Positions 26,883-37,272 are shown, numbered from the stretch's first letter. The stretch is 64,000 nucleotides of DNA from XYD12-FULL-36-8 sp964391015 (GCA_964391015.1 CAYMKU010000001.1:175039-239038); one strand, 5' to 3'. Made by a program: numbers and translations. The notes: generated by a model not told the origin, from the letters alone.

Positions 26883-28733
26883 TTACTTCATCAACATCAT
26901 TTTCTTTGATGCAGTAAAGCTGCCAGCGTTAATCATATAAACATAAAGTCCTGAAGCTAAATTTGATGCATCAAAAACAACTTCATGAGAACCAGCATCT
27001 TTTGTTGTATTTAATAAGTCAGCAACTTCTCTACCAAGTACATCAAAAACCTTTATTGATACATTTGATTTCTCAGCCAATGTATAAGAGATTTTTGTTG
27101 AAGGGTTAAATGGGTTCGGATAATTTTGAGATAACTCAAAGCTATTTACAGTTAAGTTTCCATCATTTATACCAGACGGTATTGGAATAGCCAATCTCTC
27201 ATAATTCCATGAACTATTGTTATTTCCAGTATTGTTGGTTGCAAATAAGCTTGTTCCTGGAATATCATCAATCATGTATAAGAAGTTAACTATCATTGAG
27301 TCTGAATTGGTAGTGCTGATTTCAAGTAAATTGTTCGGACATGGATATGATTCCTGAACATGTTGACGGCTTGCATTTGGTACTAAAGCCGGTGCAGACC
27401 AATTCACTCCGCCATCAATAGAATAGGCATAATAAAGATCTGTATATACTATTGGAGTTGGATCTGTAGCAGTCGGTGTCCAAAAATTCATTGTACTTGA
27501 ACCAGGCGTTCCAGAATATTCGGGACCCTGCCATAGTACGACAATTTTTGATCCATCTGTACTAATACAAGGAACTGGATAAGCATTACCAATTCCATTA
27601 CCAGGGCGATTAGTAACCGGATCACCCGGATTAGCATCTATATCTAACTCAACTGCTGTACTTGTTAAAGCAATCCAATGTTTATCTCGGCTATTCCAGT
27701 ATAATGCAGGAAATGCAAAACCAGTATCTGCTTGAGCCCTGTACGCATATCCATTGATAGTTACGTGTTTCACACCATTGTTATCTACAGCACCATTCAT
27801 CTGCGCGAAATTTTCGAATATTGGATAATATCCTGTTCTATTGAAGACAGGCGTCAATCCATCTTTTCCAAGTAATTCAAACTGCCATGTGCTGCCTTGA
27901 TCAGTTGATGACTTAATTCCAACGAAATCGGCGGAATCAGCAGCAACCCCACCTAATCCACCATTTCCACCAAATCCCCAGCATTGTGCTGTAAACAGAT
28001 GGTTACCATTCGGAGATTTTCGAAAAGTATATTCCAAATTTAATCCAGCATCTAGATATGGCTGAGTTGTTGGATTTAACGATCCAAAAGAACTCCAAGT
28101 TACACCTTGATCAGTTGATTTATACAAAAGACCACAACTTGCACCAGCAGGGTTGGTTGAAGTTGTTGCCAAAATAGTCCCATTGTCCAAATAAACAAAT
28201 TCTGGATATAAGTTAGCTAATGTCGCTGTACCAAAGGTAGGCGTTAATGTGGTCATATCAACAGTAGAGACATAAGTACTTGGGCTTCTATGATATAATA
28301 CAATTGCTTTTCCTGATAGTGGGCCTGTCTCGCCAACTTGCACACTTCCCCAACCTGCACTCGTTCCAGATGAAACTTCAAAATCTGTAAAACCATCAAC
28401 TCTGTTTCCAACAATCATCTTTATTTTTCTACTAGATGCCACAGCATCAAACCTTTGCATTGCAACTGCAACAAGATCCTTTTTTCCATCTGCAGTAAAA
28501 TCATACATGTAAACCATGTTGGGGATGGAATTGTTACCAGCATAATCATATTCAGTGAATATGAGCTGATCGCTAGTAGGTTTGCTGTAATGTTGAGGAG
28601 CATCAACAAAATTGTTGATCTCATTTACAGAATTTGGATCTATATGAATAGCTTTCAGTGGTTTCTGTTGGGAAAATCCAACTCCTGAGATGAAAACCAA
28701 CAAAGCCAAAACTGTGAAAGATTTTTTTAGCAT
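26883..28733 (-). CDS. Secreted BNR/Asp-box repeat protein with T9SS type A sorting tail
   Basis: The 616-residue protein has a signal peptide (MLKKSFTVLALLVFISGVGF) and a beta-propeller-like body. Three Asp-box motifs, STDQGVTWSS, STDQGSTWQF and SIDGGVNWSA, are of the type found in sialidases and photosystem-assembly-like propellers. I do not see the arginine triad needed for sialidase activity. The tail is a textbook Ignavibacteria sorting domain (QNYPNPFNPSTKISYTL, VSIKVFDVLGREVADLL, ASGLYVYMINAG). It is a single-gene unit with a good promoter upstream and a terminator downstream. Confidence 0.88.
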   Translation of the reverse strand: MLKKSFTVLALLVFISGVGFSQQKPLKAIHIDPNSVNEINNFVDAPQHYSKPTSDQLIFTEYDYAGNNSIPNMVYMYDFTADGKKDLVAVAMQRFDAVASSRKIKMIVGNRVDGFTDFEVSSGTSAGWGSVQVGETGPLSGKAIVLYHRSPSTYVSTVDMTTLTPTFGTATLANLYPEFVYLDNGTILATTSTNPAGASCGLLYKSTDQGVTWSSFGSLNPTTQPYLDAGLNLEYTFRKSPNGNHLFTAQCWGFGGNGGLGGVAADSADFVGIKSSTDQGSTWQFELLGKDGLTPVFNRTGYYPIFENFAQMNGAVDNNGVKHVTINGYAYRAQADTGFAFPALYWNSRDKHWIALTSTAVELDIDANPGDPVTNRPGNGIGNAYPVPCISTDGSKIVVLWQGPEYSGTPGSSTMNFWTPTATDPTPIVYTDLYYAYSIDGGVNWSAPALVPNASRQHVQESYPCPNNLLEISTTNSDSMIVNFLYMIDDIPGTSLFATNNTGNNNSSWNYERLAIPIPSGINDGNLTVNSFELSQNYPNPFNPSTKISYTLAEKSNVSIKVFDVLGREVADLLNTTKDAGSHEVVFDASNLASGLYVYMINAGSFTASKKMMLMK

Positions 28734-29118
28734 AACGTTCTCCTTTTTTGATGAAATAAAATATTAATTATCAATAAAATCCTGAGAATTATTTACACTA
28801 CATCAATTAATACACAACTTTTTATATTTGTTTTATTAAAACACGCTTAAAATTACCATTCATGCAGTTTATTGTCAAGTTTTTCAATGATTTTCAACAA
28901 TTACGAAATTATATCATTTCATCTGAAAGTCAAGATGTAAATTAACCACTAAAATTATTTTTGCACCAAGCAAATATTATCAACGCCGTCTATCAGCAAT
29001 TTCATAAAGAACTCTTTAGCAATCAACCGCACTGTTTCTATCAATCGGATAGAAACAAGATTTCTCACTTGAATTGAATAGCCATAGAAAAAAGTAATAG
29101 AACCTTTATCTACCCAAA
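28734..29118. other. Intergenic region between trxA and the BNR-repeat gene
   Basis: This 385-base stretch holds the promoter at 28850-28878. The part at 28960-29060 has a clearly higher GC content than the rest. It contains a nine-base inverted repeat (29034-29042 with 29048-29056) and short open frames on both strands of about 40-57 codons without a convincing start. I see no gene that I can support. Confidence 0.6.
28850..28878 (-). promoter_or_regulatory. Sigma70-type promoter of the BNR-repeat T9SS gene
   Basis: On the minus strand TTGACA (28873-28878) is followed after 17 bases by TAATTT (28850-28855). Position and spacing match the housekeeping consensus. It would give a 5' leader of about 110 bases for the 616-residue gene. 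Confidence 0.6.
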
Positions 29119-29439
29119 TTATAAAGTTGCATTAATCTTTTGAACAATTTGTGCTTTTGGAACAGCACCAACTATTGTATTACTAACTTTTCCGTCTTTA
29201 AATATTAACAGTGTTGGTATACTTCTCACGCCATAATTAATGGCAGTTTGCTGATTATTATCTACATCTACTTTCCCAATTTTTACCTTACCATCATATT
29301 CACTGGCCAACTGTTCAATAATAGGAGCAATTGCTTTACAAGGTCCACACCATGTTGCCCAAAAATCAATTAATACTGGAACTTCAGATTTGAGAACTTC
29401 GTTTTCAAAATTTGCATCGGTTATAGTAACAGGTTTCAT
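29119..29439 (-). CDS. trxA: Thioredoxin
   Basis: Thioredoxin reduces protein disulfides in the cytosol. The 106-residue protein has the active site WCGPCK near residue 30 in FWATWCGPCKAIAPI, the cis-proline loop GVRSIPTLLIFKDG and the full family length. It starts 17 bases after the enoyl reductase gene. Confidence 0.96.
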   Translation of the reverse strand: MKPVTITDANFENEVLKSEVPVLIDFWATWCGPCKAIAPIIEQLASEYDGKVKIGKVDVDNNQQTAINYGVRSIPTLLIFKDGKVSNTIVGAVPKAQIVQKINATL

Positions 29440-29456
29440 CTATTGTCCTTTTTAAT

Positions 29457-30287
29457 TTATAATTTTGTCGGCTCACCCTGACCAACATAATTTACAATAT
29501 CTTCTCCGCCATCTGCATTTATAATTCCGCCTGAAATCCATTCTGCACCATCGTGGCATAGAATAGAAATTACTTTTGCAACATCCTCTGGATTTGTTAG
29601 GCGACTCCGTGGGTTTTTTCTTTTTGCCACGTCAATCATCTCTGTATTTCCAGGAATTTTTCTCAAAGCAGGCGTATCAGTCACTCCCGCCATGATTGCA
29701 TTAACAGATGCGTTTAAAAATCCAAGCTCGGCTGCTAATTGCCGTACGTGAGATTCAAGAGCAGCTTTTGCAGCAGAAACAGCACCATAATATGGAATAG
29801 CCGAATGACTTCCAGAACTCGTCATAGCAAATATTCTAGCTTTCTGAGCAAGAAGATTATTCGCGGCAAGATCCTGAACCCAATAGACAAGCGAATGTGC
29901 CATTACATCTAATGTCATTTCCATTTGTGCTTTGGTAATAGGTTGCTCATCATCTTTACCGACAAAACTTTTTAACGTACCAAATGCAAGTGAATGCATC
30001 ACAACTTTAACTATTGGTTTTCCGTGGGACAGGGATTTAAGTTGATCAATAACTTCCCTTCGTTTACTTTCATCGGCAGCATTGCCGTTAAAAAAAACAT
30101 GTTTTGATCCAACCGCTCTAATTGAGGTCATAATTCGCTCAACATTATGCATAGTTGCTTGGCGGTCAAGATGTACCCCAATTATATTAAATCCATCTTC
30201 GGCAAGTTTTAACGCAGTTGCTTCTCCAAATCCTGACGAAGCTCCAAGAATCAATGCCCAATAATTCTGATTGTCTTTCTGCTTCAT
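29457..30287 (-). CDS. SDR-family enoyl-ACP reductase (FabL/FabI-like)
   Basis: The enzyme most likely reduces enoyl-ACP with NAD(P)H in fatty-acid elongation. The start at 30287 (MKQKDNQ) has an AAGG site and fits the family better than a longer frame to 30326. The cofactor motif is GASSGFGEATALK. The catalytic pair is Y-x6-K (YYGAVSAAK), the spacing of enoyl-ACP reductases, whereas ordinary SDR enzymes have Y-x3-K. The combination with a GxxxGxG cofactor loop is FabL-like. A general SDR oxidoreductase of unknown substrate is the alternative. Confidence 0.8.
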   Translation of the reverse strand: MKQKDNQNYWALILGASSGFGEATALKLAEDGFNIIGVHLDRQATMHNVERIMTSIRAVGSKHVFFNGNAADESKRREVIDQLKSLSHGKPIVKVVMHSLAFGTLKSFVGKDDEQPITKAQMEMTLDVMAHSLVYWVQDLAANNLLAQKARIFAMTSSGSHSAIPYYGAVSAAKAALESHVRQLAAELGFLNASVNAIMAGVTDTPALRKIPGNTEMIDVAKRKNPRSRLTNPEDVAKVISILCHDGAEWISGGIINADGGEDIVNYVGQGEPTKL

Positions 30288-30447
30288 AAACCTTAAATGA
30301 TTTTTATTATAGATGAAATTATACAAAATTGAGTTAAGTTATACAATTGGTTCGTGTGAGAATTGAGTGAGTAATAATTCGATGATTGATTGATAAGATT
30401 ATAATGATAATGACAAGTTAAGCTACCTTACAAATATTTTTATAATT

Positions 30448-33400
30448 TTACTTCAAATTAAAAATAATCGAGTCTTCTCCAAGAAGATTAATTATCGAAG
30501 CAACCAGCTCATCAGAAATCTTTACTCTAAGGTCTTTCAAAAAATAAATATGCGGGTTTCTTCCATTATTACCATTAAGTACATGTACAAATATTGGAAG
30601 ATTGCCAGAGTTTTCTGCAAGTATATTTTTTAGAGATAAAATTATTTCCGGAGTATGTTTTTCAGGATCAAGATAGATTTTCATGCTGCCAAACAATTTG
30701 TCTCTAATCTCGGAAGGAGAATAAGCTTCCTCAATCTGTAACTTTATTGAGTCACCGCTGCTTTCCGGTTTGCCTATGATAAAAATACATTCCTCTTCAC
30801 CAATTATTTTCTGATACTTGTCATAAGTTTTTGAAAACATGATTGCTTCACAAGAACCAGTAAAATCATCAAGTGTGAAGAACGCCATGTTTTTTCCCGA
30901 CCTATCAATCTTCGTTTTTAATCCTGTAATCACACCGCCGACACGGACAATATCCAAATTTTCAAGTTGTTCTGTTTCACCAAGGTGTATAGTAGTAAAA
31001 GATTTATAATCCAAATCAAACTTTCTGAGAGGATGTTCAGATACATAAAACCCAATTACTTCACGTTCTTTAGCAAGTTGATACTTTTGTGTCCAAGGTT
31101 GACATGTTTGCGGTTTAGGTTCAACTACTTTTACTTCCTCAATACCACCAAATAAACTATTTTCAGTTGAAAGTTTCGAATTCTTCAACTTATAAGCATG
31201 TGAAAGAGCAACCTCAACCACGTTATTTAGTGATGCTCTATTTTTATTAATAGAATCAAATGCGCCTGCAAATATTAAGCTCTCAATGCATCTTTTATTT
31301 ATGATGCGTGTGTCAACATTATAACAAAAATCAAAAATGCTATTAAAGTTCCTATCCAAAGCAACTTTACTATGAATGATTTCCTCCACTGCGTTCACAC
31401 CAACATTCTTAATGGATGATAATCCAAATTTTATTTTACCTGCCTCAACATCAAAATAAACAGAAGGATTGTTTACATCCGGAGGATGAACTGAAATTTT
31501 GAGTTTGCGGCAGTCTTCAAGAAATGTCGTTACTTTGTTAATATCATCAAATTCATTTTTAAGATTAGCAGCAAGAAATTCAGCAGTGTAATAAGCTTTT
31601 AAATATGCAGTTTGATATGCAAGCAGGCTATATGCCACAGAATGACTTTTGTTAAACCCATAATTGGCAAACTTATTTATTGAGTCAAATATTTCTTCAG
31701 CAATTTTGGGATGAATATTATTTGCTTTCGCTCCATTGATGAACTTCTCTTTTTGTTGCTTCATTGCAACAAGATCTTTCTTACCCATTGCTCGCCGTAA
31801 AATATCTGCTTCAGCTAAACTCATCTTACCAACTATGTTTGCTATCTGAATTACCTGTTCTTGGTATACAATTATCCCATATGTTTCTTTTAAAATATTT
31901 TCAAGAACTGGATGAAGGTACTCGACTTTTTTAGCACCTTGCTTTCTATCTATAAAATCATCAATAAAATCCATTGGACCGGGACGATACAAGGCGTTCA
32001 TTGCAGAAAGATCATTTATGCTTGTAGGTTTAAGCTTTTTAAGATACTCTCTCATCGGGGCAGATTCAAATTGAAATATGCCAGTAGTTTGTCCTTTCCA
32101 AAAAAGTTGATAAACTTTTTCATCGCCCAGATCAATTTTGTCAATATCTATTTTCACTCCGTGATTTTTTTGCACAAGCGAAATAGTATCTCTGATAATC
32201 GTTAAAGTTCTAAGTCCCAAAAAATCCATCTTAAGCAAACCAGCATATTCAAGATCTTTCATGTTGAACTGAGTAACAATATCAGATTGTGAAACTGCAT
32301 TTGCTAAAGGGACATAATCACTGACTTCGCCTGGTGTAATCACTATACCAGCAGCATGTTTTGACGCATTTCTATTCATCCCTTCAAGCACTTTTGCATA
32401 CTTAATCAAGTTTTGAATTTCCGGTTCTTTTGAATCGCGAACCCATTTTAATTCTGGAACTTCTTTCAATGCTTGATCAATTGTAAAAACTTTTCCAAAC
32501 TTGGACGGAATCCACTTTGTAATTTTATTCACTGTGGGAATTGGAATCTTTAAAACTCGCGCAACATCTCGTATCACCGCTTTTGAAGAAAGACGGTTAA
32601 AAGTAATTATTTGGCTTACAGAATTTAATCCATACTTTTGCCGAACGTAATCTATAACCTCACCACGCTTATCATCCGCAAAATCAACATCTATATCCGG
32701 CATTGATTTTCTCTCTGGATTTAAAAAGCGCTCAAAGAGAAGACTATATTTTAACGGATCGATTTCTGTAATTCCTAAAGTAAATGCAACAAGACTTCCT
32801 GCAACACTTCCTCTCCCAGGTCCAACGGGTATATTGGAATTTTTCGCTGAATTAATAAAATCCTGTACGATTAAGAAATATCCAGAAAAACCCATTTTCT
32901 TAATTGTATTTATTTCAAACTCGAATCTCTGTGTTATTTCTGTTGTAGGATTGGAAAATTTTTTCTTTAAGCCTTCACGAGCAAGCAGTTCAAAATAATC
33001 ATCAAGAGATTTTGCTTTTAAATCCGTAGGGATTGGAAATTGAGGAAAGTGATAATCATTGAAATTAAGTTCAACATTTATTTTCGATTCGATTTCTAAT
33101 GTGTTCTCAATTGCTCCTTTATATTTTTTAAATAGCTTTATCATCGCATCCGCAGACTTGAAATAAATCTGATCAGTACCATATCTTAATTGATTATAAT
33201 CAGCTCCATTTTTATCTGATAACAATAAAAGAATGTTATGGGGGATGGCATGCTCGGGTTCTATGTAATGGCAATCATTGGTCGCTACTAATTTTATATT
33301 CAATTCTTTAGATAGCTTTGGCATTCCTTCCAGAACAGCTTTCTCAATCTCCATTCCATGATCTTGAATTTCTAAGTAAAAATCGTCCTCAAATATTTCT

Positions 33401-33909
33401 TTGTAAATTTTTGCAGTTTGTTTTGCTTTATCATAATCATTATTAACCAAATGAGTAGCTACAATTCCACCCGCACATGCTGAACTACAAATCAAACCAT
33501 TCCTATATTTTTTCAAGAGTTCAAGATCGATTCTTGGACGATAATAATATCCTTCGGTATGACCAAGAGTTGAAAGCTTGGTAAGGTTTTTATAGCCCTC
33601 ATTATTTTTTGCCAAGAGAAGCAAGTGGTAATAGGTCCTAGGTCTTTTTTTATTTGAAAAATCTTCTTTTCCTCTTTCAAATCTGCTACCATCTTTGACA
33701 ATGTATGCTTCTGTACCGATAATCGGTTTTATACCTTCCTTCTTTGCTTTCCTATAAAATTCCGATATACCGTACATAACTCCATGATCAGTAAGTGCGA
33801 CGGCTTTCATATTGTTTCTTTTGGCTGCTTCGATAAGGCCGTCAACAGTACATGCACCATCCTGGAGACTGTAATGTGTGTGGTTATGTAGATGAATAAA
33901 TTCTGACAT
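30448..33909 (-). CDS. dnaE: DNA polymerase III alpha subunit
   Basis: DnaE is the replicative polymerase. The 1153-residue protein begins with a PHP domain (HNHTHYSLQDGACTVDGLIEA, ALTDHGVMYG). It continues with the polymerase core containing GPGRGSVAGSLVAF and the acidic PDIDVDFADDKRG near residue 400, the fingers, a helix-hairpin-helix region (about 830-900), and a C-terminal OB fold (VRVGGVITGLKTKIDRSGKN). It lacks the intein or split seen in some lineages. A 156-base gap to dut lies upstream, with a TATACT-like element at about 33964 but no good -35. Confidence 0.96.
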   Translation of the reverse strand: MSEFIHLHNHTHYSLQDGACTVDGLIEAAKRNNMKAVALTDHGVMYGISEFYRKAKKEGIKPIIGTEAYIVKDGSRFERGKEDFSNKKRPRTYYHLLLLAKNNEGYKNLTKLSTLGHTEGYYYRPRIDLELLKKYRNGLICSSACAGGIVATHLVNNDYDKAKQTAKIYKEIFEDDFYLEIQDHGMEIEKAVLEGMPKLSKELNIKLVATNDCHYIEPEHAIPHNILLLLSDKNGADYNQLRYGTDQIYFKSADAMIKLFKKYKGAIENTLEIESKINVELNFNDYHFPQFPIPTDLKAKSLDDYFELLAREGLKKKFSNPTTEITQRFEFEINTIKKMGFSGYFLIVQDFINSAKNSNIPVGPGRGSVAGSLVAFTLGITEIDPLKYSLLFERFLNPERKSMPDIDVDFADDKRGEVIDYVRQKYGLNSVSQIITFNRLSSKAVIRDVARVLKIPIPTVNKITKWIPSKFGKVFTIDQALKEVPELKWVRDSKEPEIQNLIKYAKVLEGMNRNASKHAAGIVITPGEVSDYVPLANAVSQSDIVTQFNMKDLEYAGLLKMDFLGLRTLTIIRDTISLVQKNHGVKIDIDKIDLGDEKVYQLFWKGQTTGIFQFESAPMREYLKKLKPTSINDLSAMNALYRPGPMDFIDDFIDRKQGAKKVEYLHPVLENILKETYGIIVYQEQVIQIANIVGKMSLAEADILRRAMGKKDLVAMKQQKEKFINGAKANNIHPKIAEEIFDSINKFANYGFNKSHSVAYSLLAYQTAYLKAYYTAEFLAANLKNEFDDINKVTTFLEDCRKLKISVHPPDVNNPSVYFDVEAGKIKFGLSSIKNVGVNAVEEIIHSKVALDRNFNSIFDFCYNVDTRIINKRCIESLIFAGAFDSINKNRASLNNVVEVALSHAYKLKNSKLSTENSLFGGIEEVKVVEPKPQTCQPWTQKYQLAKEREVIGFYVSEHPLRKFDLDYKSFTTIHLGETEQLENLDIVRVGGVITGLKTKIDRSGKNMAFFTLDDFTGSCEAIMFSKTYDKYQKIIGEEECIFIIGKPESSGDSIKLQIEEAYSPSEIRDKLFGSMKIYLDPEKHTPEIILSLKNILAENSGNLPIFVHVLNGNNGRNPHIYFLKDLRVKISDELVASIINLLGEDSIIFNLK

Positions 33910-34065
33910 GAAGGGGACTAATCCTCGAACTAAAATTTTATTAATGATTTGAAAAAGAAAAGTATAATACGTGCGGTGGAAGTATAAAGATTTTTGTGGC
34001 TAAAAAAAATGTTTGCGAGATTAATTTTTTTGTTGTAATAATAAAAAATTTTTTACGGAAGTTCT

Positions 34066-34524
34066 TCAGTTTTTACCTGTATGACCAAACCCGCCCTTAC
34101 CACGTTCACTATGATTTAGATCATTCGATTGAGTCAATTTTGCAGTATAAACTTTTGAAACGATTAATTGAGCAATTCGATCTCCTCGCTTAATGGTAAA
34201 CTTTTCTTTGCCAAGGTTTACCAAAACAATTTTTATCTCCCCACGGTAATCAGAGTCAATCGTTCCTGGGGAATTAAGAATCCCGATTCCATGATTTGCC
34301 GCAAGTCCGCTACGAGGTCTTACTTGAATTTCATATCCATTTGGAATTTCTACAGAAAGATTTGTTGGAACTAACACAATGTTGCTCGGTTCAATAACTA
34401 TCTCGCTTTCAACTGCAGCACGAATATCCATCCCGGCACATTCTGATGTTGCATAATGTGGAATAGGTATATCATCATACTCTCGTCTGAGTTTTTTAAT
34501 TTTTATTTCTACAACTTCGTTCAT
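34066..34524 (-). CDS. dut: Deoxyuridine 5'-triphosphate nucleotidohydrolase (dUTPase)
   Basis: Dut hydrolyses dUTP to dUMP and pyrophosphate, keeping uracil out of DNA and feeding dTMP synthesis. The 152-residue trimeric type shows all five motifs: AGMDIRA, RPRSGLA, the substrate loop GILNSPGTIDSDYRGEI, RGDRIAQLIV and the C-terminal GKGGFGHTG. Its start overlaps the flippase stop in an ATGA junction, so it is translated as the last gene of the polysaccharide run. Confidence 0.95.
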   Translation of the reverse strand: MNEVVEIKIKKLRREYDDIPIPHYATSECAGMDIRAAVESEIVIEPSNIVLVPTNLSVEIPNGYEIQVRPRSGLAANHGIGILNSPGTIDSDYRGEIKIVLVNLGKEKFTIKRGDRIAQLIVSKVYTAKLTQSNDLNHSERGKGGFGHTGKN

Positions 34525-36005
34525 TGAATATCTTGAATTTTACTTCGTAGAGACTTGTTTGCAAATTTGTTTTTCAAGATTATGATTTCATTTTTATCGA
34601 ACACAACCAATGAAGTTACCAGCACGAAAAAAATGAACATTATGCTTTTAAAGAAAATATTCATCACGTCAAGCGACTGTAACCAATAATAAATCATTCC
34701 AGTTAAAAATATTATTGCAAAAATGCTGAATACCTTTACTAATTCATATTCAATTTTATAAAACTTCTGCGTCACAGAATATAACCCCAAAGCCATAACG
34801 ACATAGCTTGTAAGGGTAGCCAATGCAGCGCCGACTATTCCAAGCAACGGGATCAATAAAAAATTAACACCTATATTTACTAATGCTCCAATTCCAGTTA
34901 CCAAAGGCACATAGATGCTTTTTTCTTCAATGTAAATTCCGGCAGTAAATACGACATACAAACCATTAAATAAATATCCAAGAAGAATTATTGGCACAAT
35001 TACCAATCCACTCCAATAAGCAGAACCAATTAAAGTTATGCCACCAAAATTTATCTTAACAATATCATCAATAAATAAAGAGACGAGAATCAAAATTAGA
35101 CTTGCCACAAAAGTAAAATATGTAAGAATCTTTGAAAATATTTTCTTTGCTTCTTTTTCAGCTGCTTGCTGAAGAAAAAACGGCTGCCATGCGTACTGAA
35201 ACATATTCACAACAAGCATCATAAATATTCCGAGCTTATAATTGGCATTATAAATTCCGACTGTATTTAAATCGGTCAATTGAGTAAGAATTGGTCGGTC
35301 AATACCTTGAATCAACATTGAACCCAAACCAGCAGGAAGATATGGCAATCCAAATTTTAATAATCTTTGAAACAGTGAAACATTTATTACTGGTTTTAAG
35401 TTTTTAATGATTTCGGGCAAGAACAATAATAAGTTCAGAAATGATGCAATAATATTACTAACAAGGACAGCTTCAATTCCCCACTTGAAATAAAGAACAA
35501 GTAATAGATTAAAAAAAACGTTAGTAAGAATATTTATAATCTTAAGTGCAGCAAATCTTTTGGCTTTTCTTTCAATCCTTAATTTAATAAAAGGGATAAC
35601 ACAAAGAGCATCGATAAAAAGAATAAGCGAGGTATAAAATATAAGATAGGAATATTTTGCTGGTACATTTAGAATCGAGCTAATACTTCCTTGGACGAGA
35701 ATTATAAACAGGGAAAGAAACAGTGAAACAGACATCACCGCAAAATATGGTGTTGAGAAATTATCCTTCTCGTTTGCTGTAGTTCTGTGCGATGCAAACT
35801 TTAAATAAGCGGCATCCATTCCAAAAATGTAAATGATATTGAAGATAGCGATAAAGATGTAGAGGTTTGCTATAACACCGTAATCTTCTGGCGAAAAAAT
35901 ATTTGTATAGAACGGGACAAGCAGAAAAGTAAGAAATCTGCCAACGATTGTACTTACTCCGTAAATAGCAGTGTCTTTAGTAAGCTGTTTAATTTTATCG
36001 AACAT
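34521..36005 (-). CDS. Polysaccharide flippase (Wzx-like), second copy
   Basis: Wzx-type proteins flip lipid-linked repeat units across the inner membrane. The 494-residue protein has about 14 hydrophobic helices and the N-terminal pattern TKDTAIYGVSTIVGRFLTFLLVPFYTNIFSPEDYG of the family (partly quoted: GRFLTFLLVPFYTNIF). It lies well away from the other cluster flippase at 47950 and downstream of nadC by two bases. It may handle a different lipid-linked glycan. Confidence 0.85.
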   Translation of the reverse strand: MFDKIKQLTKDTAIYGVSTIVGRFLTFLLVPFYTNIFSPEDYGVIANLYIFIAIFNIIYIFGMDAAYLKFASHRTTANEKDNFSTPYFAVMSVSLFLSLFIILVQGSISSILNVPAKYSYLIFYTSLILFIDALCVIPFIKLRIERKAKRFAALKIINILTNVFFNLLLVLYFKWGIEAVLVSNIIASFLNLLLFLPEIIKNLKPVINVSLFQRLLKFGLPYLPAGLGSMLIQGIDRPILTQLTDLNTVGIYNANYKLGIFMMLVVNMFQYAWQPFFLQQAAEKEAKKIFSKILTYFTFVASLILILVSLFIDDIVKINFGGITLIGSAYWSGLVIVPIILLGYLFNGLYVVFTAGIYIEEKSIYVPLVTGIGALVNIGVNFLLIPLLGIVGAALATLTSYVVMALGLYSVTQKFYKIEYELVKVFSIFAIIFLTGMIYYWLQSLDVMNIFFKSIMFIFFVLVTSLVVFDKNEIIILKNKFANKSLRSKIQDIQ

Positions 36006-36007
36006 TT

Positions 36008-36856
36008 TTACTTGATCAGCTTTAGTTCAAGAGAGATATCCAAAGCTTTTACGCTATGCGTTATAGCTCCAACAGAAATAAAGTCAACACCGGTTTCAGC
36101 AATTGGTCTTACGGTTTCTAAATTTACATTCCCTGATGCTTCAATTAAAGATTTGCCGTTAATTAATTCTACTGCCTTTTTCATTTCGGATAAACCAAAA
36201 TTATCCAGCATGATTATTTCAACATCGCTATCAAGAGCTTCCTTAACTTGTTGGAGATTCGTTGTCTCAACTTCAATTTTATAATTAAGTTTATTTTTGC
36301 TTCTATATTTTTTACACAGCTCAATTGCTTTTGATACTGAACCTGCAGCTTCAACATGATTATCCTTGATTAAAAACATATCATACAAACCATAACGATG
36401 ATTTGAGCACCCGCTTAACTTAACCGCAAGCTTATCAATCATACGTAAACCAGGAACTGTTTTTCGCGTGTCTATTATCTTAGCTTTAGTATGAGAAATT
36501 TTATTCTGAAAGAGATGACACATCGTTGCAATGCCGCTCATTCTTTGTAGAAAATTTAGCGCTGTTCTTTCAACTGTTAAAATAGAAAATGATTTACCCT
36601 TTACAATCGCTATAATAGTTTTTGCAGAAACGCTGTCGCCATCCTTGGCAAATAAGGTCAGTTGTAGTAATGAATCAAACAAACCAAAAATCTTTTTCAG
36701 AACATCAAACCCAACCACAACCCCATCTTGTTTAACTAAAAATTCTCCATGAGCTAAAATATTAGGATCAATAGTAGCTAATGTGGTTATATCTCCATTT
36801 CCGATATCTTCTGCTAACGCATCTTTAATTATTTGGTTTAAGCTTCGCTCTATCAT
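36008..36856 (-). CDS. nadC: Nicotinate-nucleotide pyrophosphorylase (carboxylating)
   Basis: NadC turns quinolinate and PRPP into nicotinate mononucleotide, CO2 and PPi in NAD synthesis. The 282-residue protein has EDIGNGDITT, ERTALNFLQRMSGIAT, DTRKTVPGLR, KLSGCSNHRYGLYDMFLIKDNH (quoted in part) and EVETTNLQQV, all active-site segments. It overlaps the thioesterase gene by four bases and the flippase follows at once. Confidence 0.94.
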   Translation of the reverse strand: MIERSLNQIIKDALAEDIGNGDITTLATIDPNILAHGEFLVKQDGVVVGFDVLKKIFGLFDSLLQLTLFAKDGDSVSAKTIIAIVKGKSFSILTVERTALNFLQRMSGIATMCHLFQNKISHTKAKIIDTRKTVPGLRMIDKLAVKLSGCSNHRYGLYDMFLIKDNHVEAAGSVSKAIELCKKYRSKNKLNYKIEVETTNLQQVKEALDSDVEIIMLDNFGLSEMKKAVELINGKSLIEASGNVNLETVRPIAETGVDFISVGAITHSVKALDISLELKLIK

Positions 36857-37272
36857 TTGTTTTGATTATAAAATCGTTTAATAGCATTTATAAAAAACTC
36901 TGGAGGACGAACAGCTTTCTTCGTATCCCTTTTCATGAAAACATGTTCAGTAAAACCTTCAGCAACCAAAATTTCCCCTTCATTTCTATGAACAGAATAT
37001 TTAATATGAATTTTTAGTGCCGGGAAATCTGGTGTAAATGCACGAACATATAGAAGATCGTCGTATAAAGCTGGATTTTTATATTTTACACTTACCTCTA
37101 ACACAGGCAACATAAATCCATTCTCTTCTACTTTGTTGTAGGGCAATCCAATATTTCTCATCATTTCGGTTCGTGCAACCTCAAAGTACTCAACGTACTT
37201 CCCGTTATAAACAAATTGCATTTGATCAGTATCGGCATAGCGAACTCTGATTTGTGTTGTATGATCTAACAT
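36853..37272 (-). CDS. Acyl-CoA thioesterase of the YbgC/4HBT family
   Basis: The 139-residue hotdog-fold protein has the catalytic RVRYADTDQMQFVYNGKYVEYFE near residue 8, containing the Asp and Tyr of the 4-hydroxybenzoyl-CoA thioesterase signature. Substrate is probably a short acyl-CoA or acyl-ACP but is not readable. Its neighbours accA and nadC form a metabolic group; overlap with nadC indicates coupled translation. Confidence 0.88.
   Translation of the reverse strand: MLDHTTQIRVRYADTDQMQFVYNGKYVEYFEVARTEMMRNIGLPYNKVEENGFMLPVLEVSVKYKNPALYDDLLYVRAFTPDFPALKIHIKYSVHRNEGEILVAEGFTEHVFMKRDTKKAVRPPEFFINAIKRFYNQNK

Noticed and set aside
26883..28733. Sialidase function for the Asp-box protein
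   Set aside because: Asp-boxes are present but the catalytic arginine triad and nucleophile are not seen.
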